A DNA stretch of 64,000 nucleotides from Faucicola osloensis_C (lineage in GTDB: Bacteria > Pseudomonadota > Gammaproteobacteria > Pseudomonadales > Moraxellaceae). The stretch lies in NCBI GenBank assembly GCA_019353055.1, contig JABAHL010000013.1, positions 1 through 64,000 of the forward strand, in the 5' to 3' direction. Under the pieces are notes generated by a model. The model worked only from the letters and a program-made list of their open reading frames with translations. It searched no databases and was not told the DNA's origin. The stretch's first letter is position 1. Each line of letters opens with the position of its first letter. Positions 55,015 to 63,950 of the stretch are shown here, piece by piece. Both the position numbers and the translations under genes were made by a program.

Positions 55015-55623
55015 ATGCTTACGCCAAAATTTGATGAACTTGTAAAACAACTTAAAGTGCTGCCTGGGGTCGGACCCAAATCTGCCCAGCGCATGGCACT
55101 GCATTTGCTTAGCTATAAGCGCCCGCAAGGTCAAGCATTGGGCGAAGCTTTGATTGTGGCGATGCATGATATCAAGCAATGCCAAGTATGCCGTGGGCTG
55201 TCTGATGAGGGTATTTGCCCGATATGTAGCGATCCGCGCCGCAATGAGCGCGTGCTTTGTATCGTAGAGACGGCAGCAGACATGATGGCAATCGAGCAAA
55301 CCGCTGGGTTTAACGGTAAATACTTTGTGCTTGGCGGGCATTTATCACCCATTGATGGCATTGGCGTGGAGCAGCTCGGCATCAATCAGCTGATTGGGCT
55401 GTTAAAGCAACACCAAGCCGCGCAAACCCCAGTGGAAGAAATCATCTTGGCAACCAGTACCACGGTAGAAGGGCAAACCACCGCGCATTTTATCAGTGAA
55501 GCGGTCAAGCCTTACGTCACTCATATCAGCCGGATTGCCCAAGGGATTCCGATGGGCGGCGAGCTTGAGTATTTAGATAGCATGACACTGGGTCAAGCGC
55601 TGCAAAATCGTGGACGGTTATAA
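55015..55623 (+). CDS. recR: recombination protein RecR
   Basis: A 202-residue recombination mediator that acts with RecO/RecF to load RecA at gaps. Helix-hairpin-helix VLPGVGPKSAQRMALHLL, a four-cysteine zinc finger CQVCRGLSDEGICPICSD, and the Toprim domain with VLCIVETAADMMAIE and GGHLSPIDGIGVEQLGI; the C-terminus has RIAQGIPMGGELEYLD. The ATG at 55015 matches the family start; the frame extends 15 codons into the upstream terminator, which is not plausible coding. Confidence 0.96.
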   Translation: MLTPKFDELVKQLKVLPGVGPKSAQRMALHLLSYKRPQGQALGEALIVAMHDIKQCQVCRGLSDEGICPICSDPRRNERVLCIVETAADMMAIEQTAGFNGKYFVLGGHLSPIDGIGVEQLGINQLIGLLKQHQAAQTPVEEIILATSTTVEGQTTAHFISEAVKPYVTHISRIAQGIPMGGELEYLDSMTLGQALQNRGRL

Positions 55624-55705
55624 AATCTTTTCATCAGTTTGACAAGACAAAATCCTAGATTCATCATAAAATACGCTTAAATTATCCGTCCACAAGACCC
55701 AAGTT

Positions 55706-56917
55706 ATGCTCATCCAAAATCCGTTAAGCCCAGCCCAATTACAACAACTTCATGACTTGCCAATCCATTGGGTGAAAACTCAGGATGCGCTTTTTGCCCT
55801 GCTCGATGACCTAGAGCAAGTCGATACCATTGCGTTAGACACTGAGTTTATCAAGCGCGACACTTTTTTTCCCATTCTTGCGCTGATTCAAATCAATACA
55901 GGCAAAGCGATTTATTTAATTGACGCGCCCAAGCTGTATTTAGAAGAGTTTTGGGAAGTGTTAGCGGATATACCCACCGTCGTGTTACATGCGTGTGGCG
56001 AAGATTTGGGGATTTATTATTTACTCTCCAACTTGCCTGCGCTGCGCAATGTGTTTGATACCCAAATTGGTTTGGGTTTTTTGACCGGTGAAAACTCGCT
56101 TGGCTATCAAAAATCGCTGCAAGAAACGATTGCTGTGCATGTGGATAAAGGTGAAAGCCAATCAGATTGGTTGCAGCGTCCATTAACGCCTGAGCAAGAA
56201 AGCTATGCGGTAGACGATGTGCGTTATTTATTGCCCATGTTTGTTGCTATTAAAACACAGTTGATCGAGCAAGGTTTATGGCAATATGCGGTTGAAGACT
56301 GCCAAAGCTATACCCAAGAAATTTTTGCTAACTTTAGCACGCCTGATAACGCTTTGTACTTGAGTGTCGCTGATTACCGCGATAATCGCGAGCAACTTGC
56401 CATGCTGCAAACTCTGTGCGAATGGCGCGAACAACTTGCCAAATCAATCAATAGACCACGCACTTTTATCCTGCGCCCGCAGGCGCTCCGTGAAATCGTC
56501 GAAAAACCGCCCTTTAGCATGAAGCAGTTAGGGTTTACCAGTATCAAGCCCAATGTGATTCGCATGTATGGGCAAGAGATTTTGACGCTGATTGATAAGG
56601 TGCGAAAAGAAGATGACGCAGCCTATCCAGCTCTATTGCCTTTACCGTATCGCAGTCTGTCTAGCGATGTGCAAAAACAACTGGAAAAAGCGATTAAACA
56701 GCATGGGCAAACCCTGTCAATTGATGAGACGGTATTGATGCGAAAAAAATGGCTGTCAGAGCTGTATGCTTATGCTGTCGCAGCAGAAAAACCGGCATTA
56801 AGCCCTTGGCTGAGTGGGTGGCGCAAAGCGTGGATTATGGCAGAGATTTTACCCATTTTAGATACGGTGATTGCCAATAACCCGCCATCTGGCGAGCATG
56901 AAACAACCGCTGAATAA
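55706..56917 (+). CDS. rnd: ribonuclease D
   Basis: A 403-residue 3'-5' exoribonuclease that trims tRNA and other stable RNAs. DEDD catalytic residues: IALDTEFIKRDTFFP (Asp45, Glu47), HACGEDLGIYYLL (Asp), and YAVDDVRYLL (Tyr and Asp). An HRDC domain follows (about 220-300, LCEWREQLAKSINRPRTFIL). It is slightly longer than usual because of a C-terminal domain. Starts 82 bp after recR; a strong terminator lies 3 bp after the stop. Confidence 0.94.
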   Translation: MLIQNPLSPAQLQQLHDLPIHWVKTQDALFALLDDLEQVDTIALDTEFIKRDTFFPILALIQINTGKAIYLIDAPKLYLEEFWEVLADIPTVVLHACGEDLGIYYLLSNLPALRNVFDTQIGLGFLTGENSLGYQKSLQETIAVHVDKGESQSDWLQRPLTPEQESYAVDDVRYLLPMFVAIKTQLIEQGLWQYAVEDCQSYTQEIFANFSTPDNALYLSVADYRDNREQLAMLQTLCEWREQLAKSINRPRTFILRPQALREIVEKPPFSMKQLGFTSIKPNVIRMYGQEILTLIDKVRKEDDAAYPALLPLPYRSLSSDVQKQLEKAIKQHGQTLSIDETVLMRKKWLSELYAYAVAAEKPALSPWLSGWRKAWIMAEILPILDTVIANNPPSGEHETTAE

Positions 56918-56920
56918 ATA

Positions 56921-56950
56921 AAAAAATCCCAACGCTGATTGGGATTTTTT
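56921..56950. terminator. terminator after rnd
   Basis: A perfect 12-bp stem AAAAAATCCCAA/TTGGGATTTTTT with a 6-base loop, also suitably placed for the leftward pseudogene. Confidence 0.9.
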
Positions 56951-56978
56951 ACTACTAAATGGCTTAAAAATAAACAGG

Positions 56979-57411
56979 TTAAAAAGAACCCAACATAGTA
57001 CCCAAAGCAATAACCACCGTCACCGCAATCAGCGGAATTGCCATCGTCACCATGGCGACATCTTTATAAGATTGCTTGTGGGTCAAATGGCAAATGGCAA
57101 ATAACGTAATCACCGCACCACTATGCGGTAGCGTGTCTAAGCCACCTGCTGCCATCACCGCCAGTACCAGAATCTGCCATCAGCTGACCAAACACCGCCC
57201 CTAGCAAAAATATGGGAAAAAACTTCAATAAAAAGCCACTTAACGCTTTCATAAAAACGGTGGTATAGATAGGCAGTGAGCTTAGAATATCGCCTGACAG
57301 CGCCACCGCTAGAGTGGCCATCAAGGGTGCTAAAATTAATACAGAATAGCCGCGATAGGCAAAATACATTAATAAAAAGAGCGAAATAATAATCGCAATG
57401 GTACTAAACAT
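56979..57411 (-). pseudogene. GntP-family permease, inactivated by internal deletion
   Basis: The intact start (ATG with AAGGA upstream) opens a typical GntP/gluconate-type permease N-terminus: YRGYSVLILAPLMATLAVAL, then MKALSGFLLKFFPIFLLGAV and FGQLMADSG. After about 87 residues the frame becomes nonsense and stops at 57121. In the next frame, from about 57167, the family's C-terminus resumes: LVLAVMAAGGLDTLPHSGAV, ITLFAICHLTHKQSYKDVAM, and an end at TMLGSF with stop 56979-56981. About 300 residues in the middle are missing and the junction is out of frame. The product cannot transport. The family name is from recognition, the substrate unknown. Confidence 0.85.
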
Positions 57412-57522
57412 AATGTCATCCTTGACTTATGATGGGTTTAAAGTCACGCGTGGAGATTACAATTTTTTTGAGTCCCCTGCATCATAGCAGAATTCTTTTG
57501 ACTCGCAATTGCCTTTATAGCA

Positions 57523-57551
57523 AAAAGCCACACATTTTTGCATGGCTTTTG
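57523..57551 (-). terminator. terminator after gcvP
   Basis: On the minus strand, AAAAGCCA/TGGCTTTT (8-bp stem, 12-base loop that can pair further) leads into TTTTT, about 30 bp after the gcvP stop. Confidence 0.65.
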
Positions 57552-57580
57552 TAAAAAATACGGTGAGTATTGATTGAAGT

Positions 57581-60463
57581 TTACTCTGCAATTTCACCAT
57601 TCTCATAGCTGGAGATATCGGGGCAAGAGCAGATTAAGTTTTTGTCGCCATACACATCATCGATACGGCTCACCGATGGCCAAAACTTATTGTCGCGTAC
57701 ATAGGCGAGTGGATAGGTGGCTTCTTCACGGCTGTAGGGACGATCCCAGTCACCGGTCACCACTTGTGCGGTGTGTGGTGCGTTCACCAGTGGGTTGTTA
57801 TCTGCTGGCCAGTCGCCGTTTTTAACTTTCATCGCCTCAGCTTTGATTTGAATTAAGGCTGAGATAAAGCGGTCTAGCTCTTCTTTGCTTTCTGACTCAG
57901 TGGGCTCAATCATCAAAGTACCTGCCACGGGGAAAGACATAGTAGGCGCATGAAACCCGTAATCCATTAAGCGTTTGGCGATATCAACTTCGGTGATGCC
58001 TGTTTCGGCTTTTAGTGGGCGAATGTCAATGATACATTCATGGGCGACGCGACCATTTTCACCACTATAAAGTACAGGGTAATGGTCTTTTAATTTCATA
58101 GCCGTGTAATTGGCATTTAATAACGCAGCTTCTGTCGCTTGCACCAAGCCATCACGTCCCATCATGGTGATATACATCCATGAGATAGGCAAAATGCTAG
58201 CTGAACCAAACGGGGCAGCCGATACCGCACTCATGCCATCTTGTGCATTGGGTACCGCAGATACGACGTGGTTGGCAATAAAAGGCGCCAAATGTGATTT
58301 CATACCGATAGGACCCATACCAGGACCGCCGCCGCCGTGTGGAATACAGAAGGTTTTGTGCAAATTCATATGTAGGACGTCAGCACCGACATCTGCAGGT
58401 TGCATCATACTAACCTGCGCGTTCATGTTAGCGCCATCCATATACACTTGACCGCCGTGTTGATGAATCAAGTCACAGATATCACGGATACCTTCTTCAA
58501 ACACACCGTGTGTTGAAGGATAGGTAATCATCAAGGCGCCCAGATTGTCGCTGTATTTTTCTGCTTTTTTAGTCAAGTCGGCAATATCAACGTTACCACG
58601 CTCATCGGTGGCTACCACGACGACTTCCATACCCATCATCTGTGCCGTGGCAGGATTGGTGCCGTGTGCGGAGCGCGGAATTAGGCAGATATGACGGTTG
58701 GGTTGACCTAAGCTTTCATGATAACGACGAATCGCCAATAGCCCCGCGTATTCGCCTGACGCGCCTGAATTTGGCTGCATAGAGATAGCGTCAAACCCTG
58801 TGATGGCTTTGAGTTGCTCTTGCAAGCCTTCAATCATTTCAATATAGCCACCCACTTGTTCGCGTGGCGCAAATGGATGCACATTGGCAAATTCATTCCA
58901 AGTAATCGGTAGCATTTCGCTAGTGGCGTTAAGTTTCATGGTACAGCTACCCAGCGAAATCATACTATGATTCATCGCTAAGTCTTTGTTTTCTAGCTTT
59001 TTCAAATAACGCAGCATTTCATGTTCGGTGTGATAACGATTAAAGACAGGATGAGTTAAAATCGCATCGGTACGTAGCAGTGACGCTGGCAGAGACAAAC
59101 TGATATCATCGGATAATTGAGCCGCTACGCCTGTAAATAACTGCGTGAGTACACCAAAATCTGCCGCATCACTGGTTTCATTAAAGGCAATGGCGATATG
59201 GTTATCGTCTACTTTGCGCAGGTTATAGCCGATATTGAGGGCATTTTGATAGATTTGCTCAGTTTGACCTTGGGTATTGACCAGCACGGTATCAAAAAAC
59301 TGTTCATGCACAATCGACATGCCAGCTTGTTTGATGGCTTGGGCAAAAGCGCTTGCTAACGCATGAATGCGGGTGGCGATACGTTTCACGCCTTCAGGAC
59401 CATGATACACCGCATACATCCCAGCTAAATTGGCCAGTAACACTTGCGATGTACAAATATTTGAGTTGGCTTTTTCGCGGCGGATATGTTGTTCACGGGT
59501 TTGTAGTGCCATACGCAAGGCTTGTTTACCTTGAGCATCCACCGATACGCCAATGATACGACCTGGGGCAGAGCGTTTGGCACTGTCTTTAAAGGCAAAA
59601 TAAGCCGCGTGTGGACCACCAAAGCCCATCGGCACGCCAAAGCGCTGGGTGTTACCCAGTGCCACATCCGCACCCATGCTGCCCGGTGATTTAAGAAGTA
59701 CCAGACTCATCACATCCGCAGCAACAATTGTCTGTGTGCCTTTGGCTTTGACTGCACTGATGATATCAGTTAAATCAACCACATCGCCTTGCGCGCCCAC
59801 GTACTGGAAAATTGCGCCAAAGAAATCGCCATTCTTGGCAACGTCAAAATCACCGACCACTATATCCCAACCAAAATACTTGGCACGGGTTTTGATGACA
59901 TCTAAAGTTTGTGGATAGATACGGCTATCAACAAAAAACTGGTTAGATTTACTTTTACCAACGCGTTTTGCCATCGCCATCGCTTCAGCCGCCGCCGTCG
60001 CTTCATCAAGCAAACTGGCGCCCGCCAATTCAAGACCTGATAAGTCAATACAAACTTGTTGGAAGTTAAGTAATGCCTCTAAGCGACCTTGCGCAATCTC
60101 CGCTTGATAAGGGGTATAAGCCGTGTACCAGCCTGGGTTTTCGAGCACATTGCGCGCAATGACGGCAGGTAGGCGAGTCGGATAATAGCCTAAGCCAATA
60201 TAGCTTTTATTGACCTTGATTTTATCCGCCAACCCGCGCAACTTTGCCAAGGCATCATGCTCAGTCATACTGAGGGGTAAATCTAGCTCTTTGCTAAGAC
60301 GTACCGAAGCTGGCACCGTCTGTTCAATAAAGCTTGCCATGCTGTCAGCGCCGACGGCTTTTAGCATTGCTTCTTTTTCATCTTGGCTAATACCAACATG
60401 ACGATGAATAAATTCTGATGATTGGAATAAATCAGCAAATGATTGAAAAGACGGTTGACTCAT
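57581..60463 (-). CDS. gcvP: glycine dehydrogenase (decarboxylating), P protein
   Basis: A 960-residue PLP enzyme, the P protein of the glycine cleavage system. It decarboxylates glycine and transfers the aminomethyl group to the lipoyl arm of GcvH. The two homologous halves are fused, as in most proteobacteria. FIHRHVGISQDEKEAML is the N-terminal signature. The PLP lysine is in HMNLHKTFCIPHGGGGPGMG (about 705), and the C-terminal half contains NSGASGEYAGLLAIRRYH. AAAGGA precedes the ATG. Last gene of the gcv cluster, 110 bp downstream of the nitroreductase gene. Confidence 0.97.
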   Translation of the reverse strand: MSQPSFQSFADLFQSSEFIHRHVGISQDEKEAMLKAVGADSMASFIEQTVPASVRLSKELDLPLSMTEHDALAKLRGLADKIKVNKSYIGLGYYPTRLPAVIARNVLENPGWYTAYTPYQAEIAQGRLEALLNFQQVCIDLSGLELAGASLLDEATAAAEAMAMAKRVGKSKSNQFFVDSRIYPQTLDVIKTRAKYFGWDIVVGDFDVAKNGDFFGAIFQYVGAQGDVVDLTDIISAVKAKGTQTIVAADVMSLVLLKSPGSMGADVALGNTQRFGVPMGFGGPHAAYFAFKDSAKRSAPGRIIGVSVDAQGKQALRMALQTREQHIRREKANSNICTSQVLLANLAGMYAVYHGPEGVKRIATRIHALASAFAQAIKQAGMSIVHEQFFDTVLVNTQGQTEQIYQNALNIGYNLRKVDDNHIAIAFNETSDAADFGVLTQLFTGVAAQLSDDISLSLPASLLRTDAILTHPVFNRYHTEHEMLRYLKKLENKDLAMNHSMISLGSCTMKLNATSEMLPITWNEFANVHPFAPREQVGGYIEMIEGLQEQLKAITGFDAISMQPNSGASGEYAGLLAIRRYHESLGQPNRHICLIPRSAHGTNPATAQMMGMEVVVVATDERGNVDIADLTKKAEKYSDNLGALMITYPSTHGVFEEGIRDICDLIHQHGGQVYMDGANMNAQVSMMQPADVGADVLHMNLHKTFCIPHGGGGPGMGPIGMKSHLAPFIANHVVSAVPNAQDGMSAVSAAPFGSASILPISWMYITMMGRDGLVQATEAALLNANYTAMKLKDHYPVLYSGENGRVAHECIIDIRPLKAETGITEVDIAKRLMDYGFHAPTMSFPVAGTLMIEPTESESKEELDRFISALIQIKAEAMKVKNGDWPADNNPLVNAPHTAQVVTGDWDRPYSREEATYPLAYVRDNKFWPSVSRIDDVYGDKNLICSCPDISSYENGEIAE

Positions 60464-60573
60464 TCAAGTTTCCTTTAGCGTCTGATAAAACATTGAAAAT
60501 AAAAATAGCAGGTTTTGCCATGGCTAACATGACAAACATCGGTTGAATGGATAAAAATCACACTTTAATGATA

Positions 60574-61308
60574 TTACACCTTAACGATAAAGCGCTCACG
60601 CTCAAAACGGTATTGCTCACTATAGATACCACGCTCGTCGCGCTCACCGGCAGCAATTACCATACAAATATGCTGCTCTTCATTGAGGTCAAGCAATTTT
60701 TTGAGTTGTGGCTCGTCAAATCCGCCCATCGGGCAACTATCAAAACCGTGCGCACGCAAGGCAAGCATCAAATTCTCGGCAGCCAGTGAGGTGCTAATGA
60801 GCGCCCAGTTTTTAAGGTCTTGCGCATCATAGATGGGGTCAACCATCGCACCTCTGACTTTGCGAGTGGCTTGCGTTAGCGCCCACTTGGCAGGGGTGAA
60901 CACATTCATCACACCGCGCGTCATGGTCAGCGGAATCAGCTTGCCATAATAATCTTGCACGGGTTTTGGTACGGGTTTGACAGGAAAATACTTGATATTG
61001 TCTTTGGCGTGTTGACGCCACGTGTCAGTACGAGCGACCACGACAATCAGCTTATTGGCAGTTTTTGCTGCATTTTGGCTCATACAATAGGTCACAGTTT
61101 TTTGACGCTTTTCTTCTGATTCAATCACAAAAAATTGCCAAGGCTGTAAATTACTTGAGCTAGGCGCTAACATCGCCATATCGAGACAAGTATTGAGCAC
61201 CTCATCACTGATGGGCGTTTTGGTAAAGCGTCGTACCGAACGGCGAGTGCTCACCACCTCATAAAAACTGGCTTGTTTTGGGTCAGCAAGCGGGGTAAGT
61301 GTTGACAT
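60574..61308 (-). CDS. nitroreductase family protein
   Basis: A 244-residue flavoprotein of the nitroreductase family (NfsB-like fold), likely using FMN and NAD(P)H on unknown quinone or nitro substrates. Family signatures: VVSTRRSVRRFTKTPIS, MLAPSSSNLQPWQFFV and AHGFDSCPMGGFDEPQLKKL. The ATG at 61308 with GAGAG upstream is preferred over a TTG start. It lies between gcvH and gcvP on the same strand, an odd position for a redox enzyme of this type. Confidence 0.9.
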   Translation of the reverse strand: MSTLTPLADPKQASFYEVVSTRRSVRRFTKTPISDEVLNTCLDMAMLAPSSSNLQPWQFFVIESEEKRQKTVTYCMSQNAAKTANKLIVVVARTDTWRQHAKDNIKYFPVKPVPKPVQDYYGKLIPLTMTRGVMNVFTPAKWALTQATRKVRGAMVDPIYDAQDLKNWALISTSLAAENLMLALRAHGFDSCPMGGFDEPQLKKLLDLNEEQHICMVIAAGERDERGIYSEQYRFERERFIVKV

Positions 61309-61326
61309 AGCAGCTCTCAAGTTAAC

Positions 61327-61362
61327 AAAATAAAGGATACGTTCAAAATAAAGGATGCGTTA
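61327..61362. repeat. 18-bp tandem duplication
   Basis: AAAATAAAGGATACGTTC (61327-61344) is repeated with two changes at 61345-61362, directly upstream of the nitroreductase gene. Confidence 0.87.
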
Positions 61363-61385
61363 CAGTTAATTGATAGGACAACAGA

Positions 61386-61411
61386 CTAAGGTAATCAAGC
61401 GATTACCTTAG
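61386..61411. other. 11-bp perfect intercistronic hairpin
   Basis: CTAAGGTAATC, loop AAGC, GATTACCTTAG. No T tract follows on either strand, so it is not a standard terminator; it lies between gcvH and the nitroreductase gene and may stabilise or process the mRNA. Confidence 0.65.
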
Positions 61412-61473
61412 CGCTAGAGTCTATAAAAAAGGCGAATAAAAAAGACGAGATAAAAACTTTAAGATAAAGATGA

Positions 61474-61854
61474 TTAAATACTATCTTGGTACTCGTCTGC
61501 GTCCATCAAGCCTTGGTAATCATCAGCATTGTCTGGTTTGATTTTAAAGAACCAACCTTCGCCATAAGGGTCTTCATTAATGGTTTCTGGCGCATCTACC
61601 AAGGTTTCATTGACCGCTAGGATTTCACCAGCGATGGGGGCGTATACATCCGAGGCAGCTTTCACCGATTCGACTACGGCAATTTCAGCATCCACGTCAA
61701 CGTGCTCGCCCACTTCAGGCAATTCAACATACACGATGTCACCGAGCAAGTCTTGGGCGTGGTGAGTAATACCAACGGTGATAGTACCGTCTTCTTCTTG
61801 GCGTAACCATTCATGACTAGCCACATATTTTAAATCTGCTGGAATATTGCTCAT
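61474..61854 (-). CDS. gcvH: glycine cleavage system H protein
   Basis: A 126-residue lipoyl carrier protein shuttling the aminomethyl group between GcvP and GcvT. Core: HEWLRQEEDGTITVGITHHA, LGDIVYVELPEVG, and the lipoylated Lys65 in VVESVKAASDVYAPI. GAGGAAAA upstream supports the ATG at 61854 over a frame extension of five codons. Confidence 0.97.
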   Translation of the reverse strand: MSNIPADLKYVASHEWLRQEEDGTITVGITHHAQDLLGDIVYVELPEVGEHVDVDAEIAVVESVKAASDVYAPIAGEILAVNETLVDAPETINEDPYGEGWFFKIKPDNADDYQGLMDADEYQDSI

Positions 61855-61890
61855 AACTATTTTCCTCAAAGCGAAAGTAGGGGTGAAAAT

Positions 61891-61930
61891 AAAAGGCTGT
61901 TAGCCAAGCAGTCACACTTGGCGCCTTTTT
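61891..61930. other. hairpin upstream of gcvH
   Basis: Nested inverted repeats: CCAAG/CTTGG inside AAAAGGC/GCCTTTTT. On the minus strand it would fold after the MliC-like gene and end in TTTTATTTT, so it may partly terminate transcription before gcvH. Confidence 0.45.
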
Positions 61931-62070
61931 ACTAAACATTTTTAAAAGCCTAGTATTTAAAAGCTAAGTAATTTAACAAACTGAGTAACAAAAATTTGGT
62001 CGATACAATATATATCGACCAAACTTAGAAACCAACTTAGCGGTTTAACCCATTCAACAAGTGAATCAGA

Positions 62071-62457
62071 TTAAATAGCATTACACACAAAGTTATAATC
62101 ACGACCTTGTGAGGTCACGGTTAACGCACCTTCTGCACCTTTAACGCCCCAATCATACATGGTAGTTTTGGTGGCATTTGACAGGGTATAGCGGTTGCCC
62201 GAACCTGATACATCTTGTTTTAACACCATCGCAGCTTGGTTTAGACCGAGCATTGGCGAGGTGATCTTTAAATTAGCGACATTGCTGCCGTTTTCTTGAC
62301 CATAGAATGCGACGACTTCAGTATTGTTGTCACATTTAAAGGTTTGTGAATTTGCTTGAATTGCCAACACTTGTGACGGACTAGGCTGTGCCACTGGGGT
62401 TGAGGTACAGGCCGCCAAACTTGCCAAAAACGGTACAACTAACAGTAATTTTTTCAT
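62071..62457 (-). CDS. MliC-like lipoprotein (putative lysozyme inhibitor)
   Basis: A 128-residue lipoprotein: the signal peptide ends in LAAC (Cys17). The mature part has the pattern of the MliC/PliC family, membrane-bound inhibitors of C-type lysozyme: TFKCDNNTEVVAFYGQENGS, MVLKQDVSGSGNRYTLSNAT, then DWGVKGAEGALTVTSQGRDY and FVC. The two cysteines near the start and end of the domain would form the usual disulfide. AGAAGG precedes the ATG. It lies between gcvT and gcvH on the same strand. The family call rests on pattern recall. Confidence 0.72.
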   Translation of the reverse strand: MKKLLLVVPFLASLAACTSTPVAQPSPSQVLAIQANSQTFKCDNNTEVVAFYGQENGSNVANLKITSPMLGLNQAAMVLKQDVSGSGNRYTLSNATKTTMYDWGVKGAEGALTVTSQGRDYNFVCNAI

Positions 62458-62570
62458 GATTTTACCTTCTAAGTATGATGAATTTATTATGAGTTTTTCA
62501 AATTACGCTGACTAATCATTTGAATGTTGTTCATTAATAAGCGCTAAATCCATCATAACATGATAAAATC

Positions 62571-63704
62571 TTAGTTGAATTGTTTGTTGCCATTTCTAAC
62601 AAACGGTAACGAAATGATACGTACTGGCGTCGGTGTGCCCCGCAAATCAACGGTAGCTGCTGTATCCGTCGTCTTTGGAATACGGGCAATCGCAATCGAT
62701 TGTTTTAGGCTTGGGCTAAAAGTGCCGCTAGTGATTACCCCAGTTTTGCCATTGTCTAGCGTGACCGTCATGCCTTCACGCAGTACCCCACGTGACTCTA
62801 GCACTAAGCCTACTTGCATAACGTCATTACCCTCAGCAATCGCTTGGTCTTGTTTGGCTTGCATGGCTTGACGACCCACAAAATCCCGATCATCTTTTAC
62901 CGCTAATGTCCACGCCATACCGCATTCATACGGATTGATGGTTTCATCCATCTCATGACCGTACAAATTCATGCCCGCTTCAAGACGTAAGGTATCACGG
63001 GCACCTAAGCCTGCGGGAGCGATGCCATGGTCTTTGAGTAAGGTAAAAAATGCTGAGGCTTGCGCTTGTGGCAAAATGACTTCAACGCCATCTTCACCCG
63101 TATAACCGGTACGCGCCACAAACCAATCTGCGCCTTCAATGTCGGTCAAATCTTTGCCCACAAACGGTTTTAGCACAGCTAGGCTATCTGCCCAATTTGG
63201 TTTGGCTTGGCTCAGTTTGTGCAGGGCATTGGGACCTTGCACTGCAAGCATAGCAAGTTCTGGGCGCTCGGTAATGGTGACGGCAAAGTCTTTGGCGATT
63301 TTGTCAAACTGTGCCAAATCTTTATCACGGGTGGCAGCATTTGAGACGATACGATACTCGGTCTCTGCATCGTTCATCCGGTAAACGATTAAGTCATCAA
63401 TCACGCCGCCATTTTCGTTTAGCATGGCAGAATAAAGCGCTTTACCGACAAATTTGAGTTTGGCGACATCATTGGCAAGCAGTTTTTGCAGCCAAGCTTT
63501 GGCATCTTTGCCGGTGATGTCAGTCACGACCATATGTGACACGTCAAACATGCCCGCATCCGTACGCACAACGTCATGTTCTTGAATCTGTGAGCCATAA
63601 TGGATAGGCAATTCCCAACCAGAGAAGTCAACGATTTTGCCGTTGCTATCGATATGGGATTGATAAAAAGGGGTGCGGTTTAAAGGCTTGTCTGTGGCTG
63701 ACAT
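62571..63704 (-). CDS. gcvT: aminomethyltransferase, T protein
   Basis: A 377-residue T protein that releases ammonia from the aminomethyl-lipoyl arm and passes the methylene group to tetrahydrofolate. Family segments: TPFYQSHIDSNGKIVDFSGW, MFDVSHM, YSAMLNENGGVIDDLIVYR, WFVARTGYTGEDGVEV, GLGARDTLRLEAGM and DRDFVGRQA. AAGGA 7 bases upstream sets the start at 63704. First gene of the gcv cluster and directly downstream of a glycine riboswitch. Confidence 0.96.
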   Translation of the reverse strand: MSATDKPLNRTPFYQSHIDSNGKIVDFSGWELPIHYGSQIQEHDVVRTDAGMFDVSHMVVTDITGKDAKAWLQKLLANDVAKLKFVGKALYSAMLNENGGVIDDLIVYRMNDAETEYRIVSNAATRDKDLAQFDKIAKDFAVTITERPELAMLAVQGPNALHKLSQAKPNWADSLAVLKPFVGKDLTDIEGADWFVARTGYTGEDGVEVILPQAQASAFFTLLKDHGIAPAGLGARDTLRLEAGMNLYGHEMDETINPYECGMAWTLAVKDDRDFVGRQAMQAKQDQAIAEGNDVMQVGLVLESRGVLREGMTVTLDNGKTGVITSGTFSPSLKQSIAIARIPKTTDTAATVDLRGTPTPVRIISLPFVRNGNKQFN

Positions 63705-63835
63705 GGCAAATCCTTGAGTGGGTAAAATCAAATAACGGTTTGATGCTTTAACAGCGTGGGATAAAACGCTAAAGCCAAACATCGCACATCAATAGAGCAC
63801 TAAAACTAATCCAACCTGATGTCGGTAGCTATCAG

Positions 63836-63950
63836 CCCTATCTGTCCTGTTACCTGAGATTTTCAATCGACTTGTCAACTTCTGTATAGATGGATAGACA
63901 AGTCAATCTTTTCCCCTTCGGTGGTATTGCAAAGCAATACACTCTCCAGA
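63836..63950 (-). promoter_or_regulatory. glycine riboswitch upstream of gcvT
   Basis: On the minus strand, the glycine aptamer hallmarks appear in order: CTGGAGAG (63942-63949), CACCGAAGGGG (63913-63923), then TCTCAGGTAACAGGACAGA (63841-63859). GTATTG/CAATAC closes one hairpin and GACTTGTC/GACAAGTC another. Only one aptamer is visible, followed by a CTGAT/ATCAG hairpin at 63817-63836. It lies about 130 bp before gcvT. Glycine would probably favour gcvT expression, but the switching direction is inferred. Confidence 0.9.
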
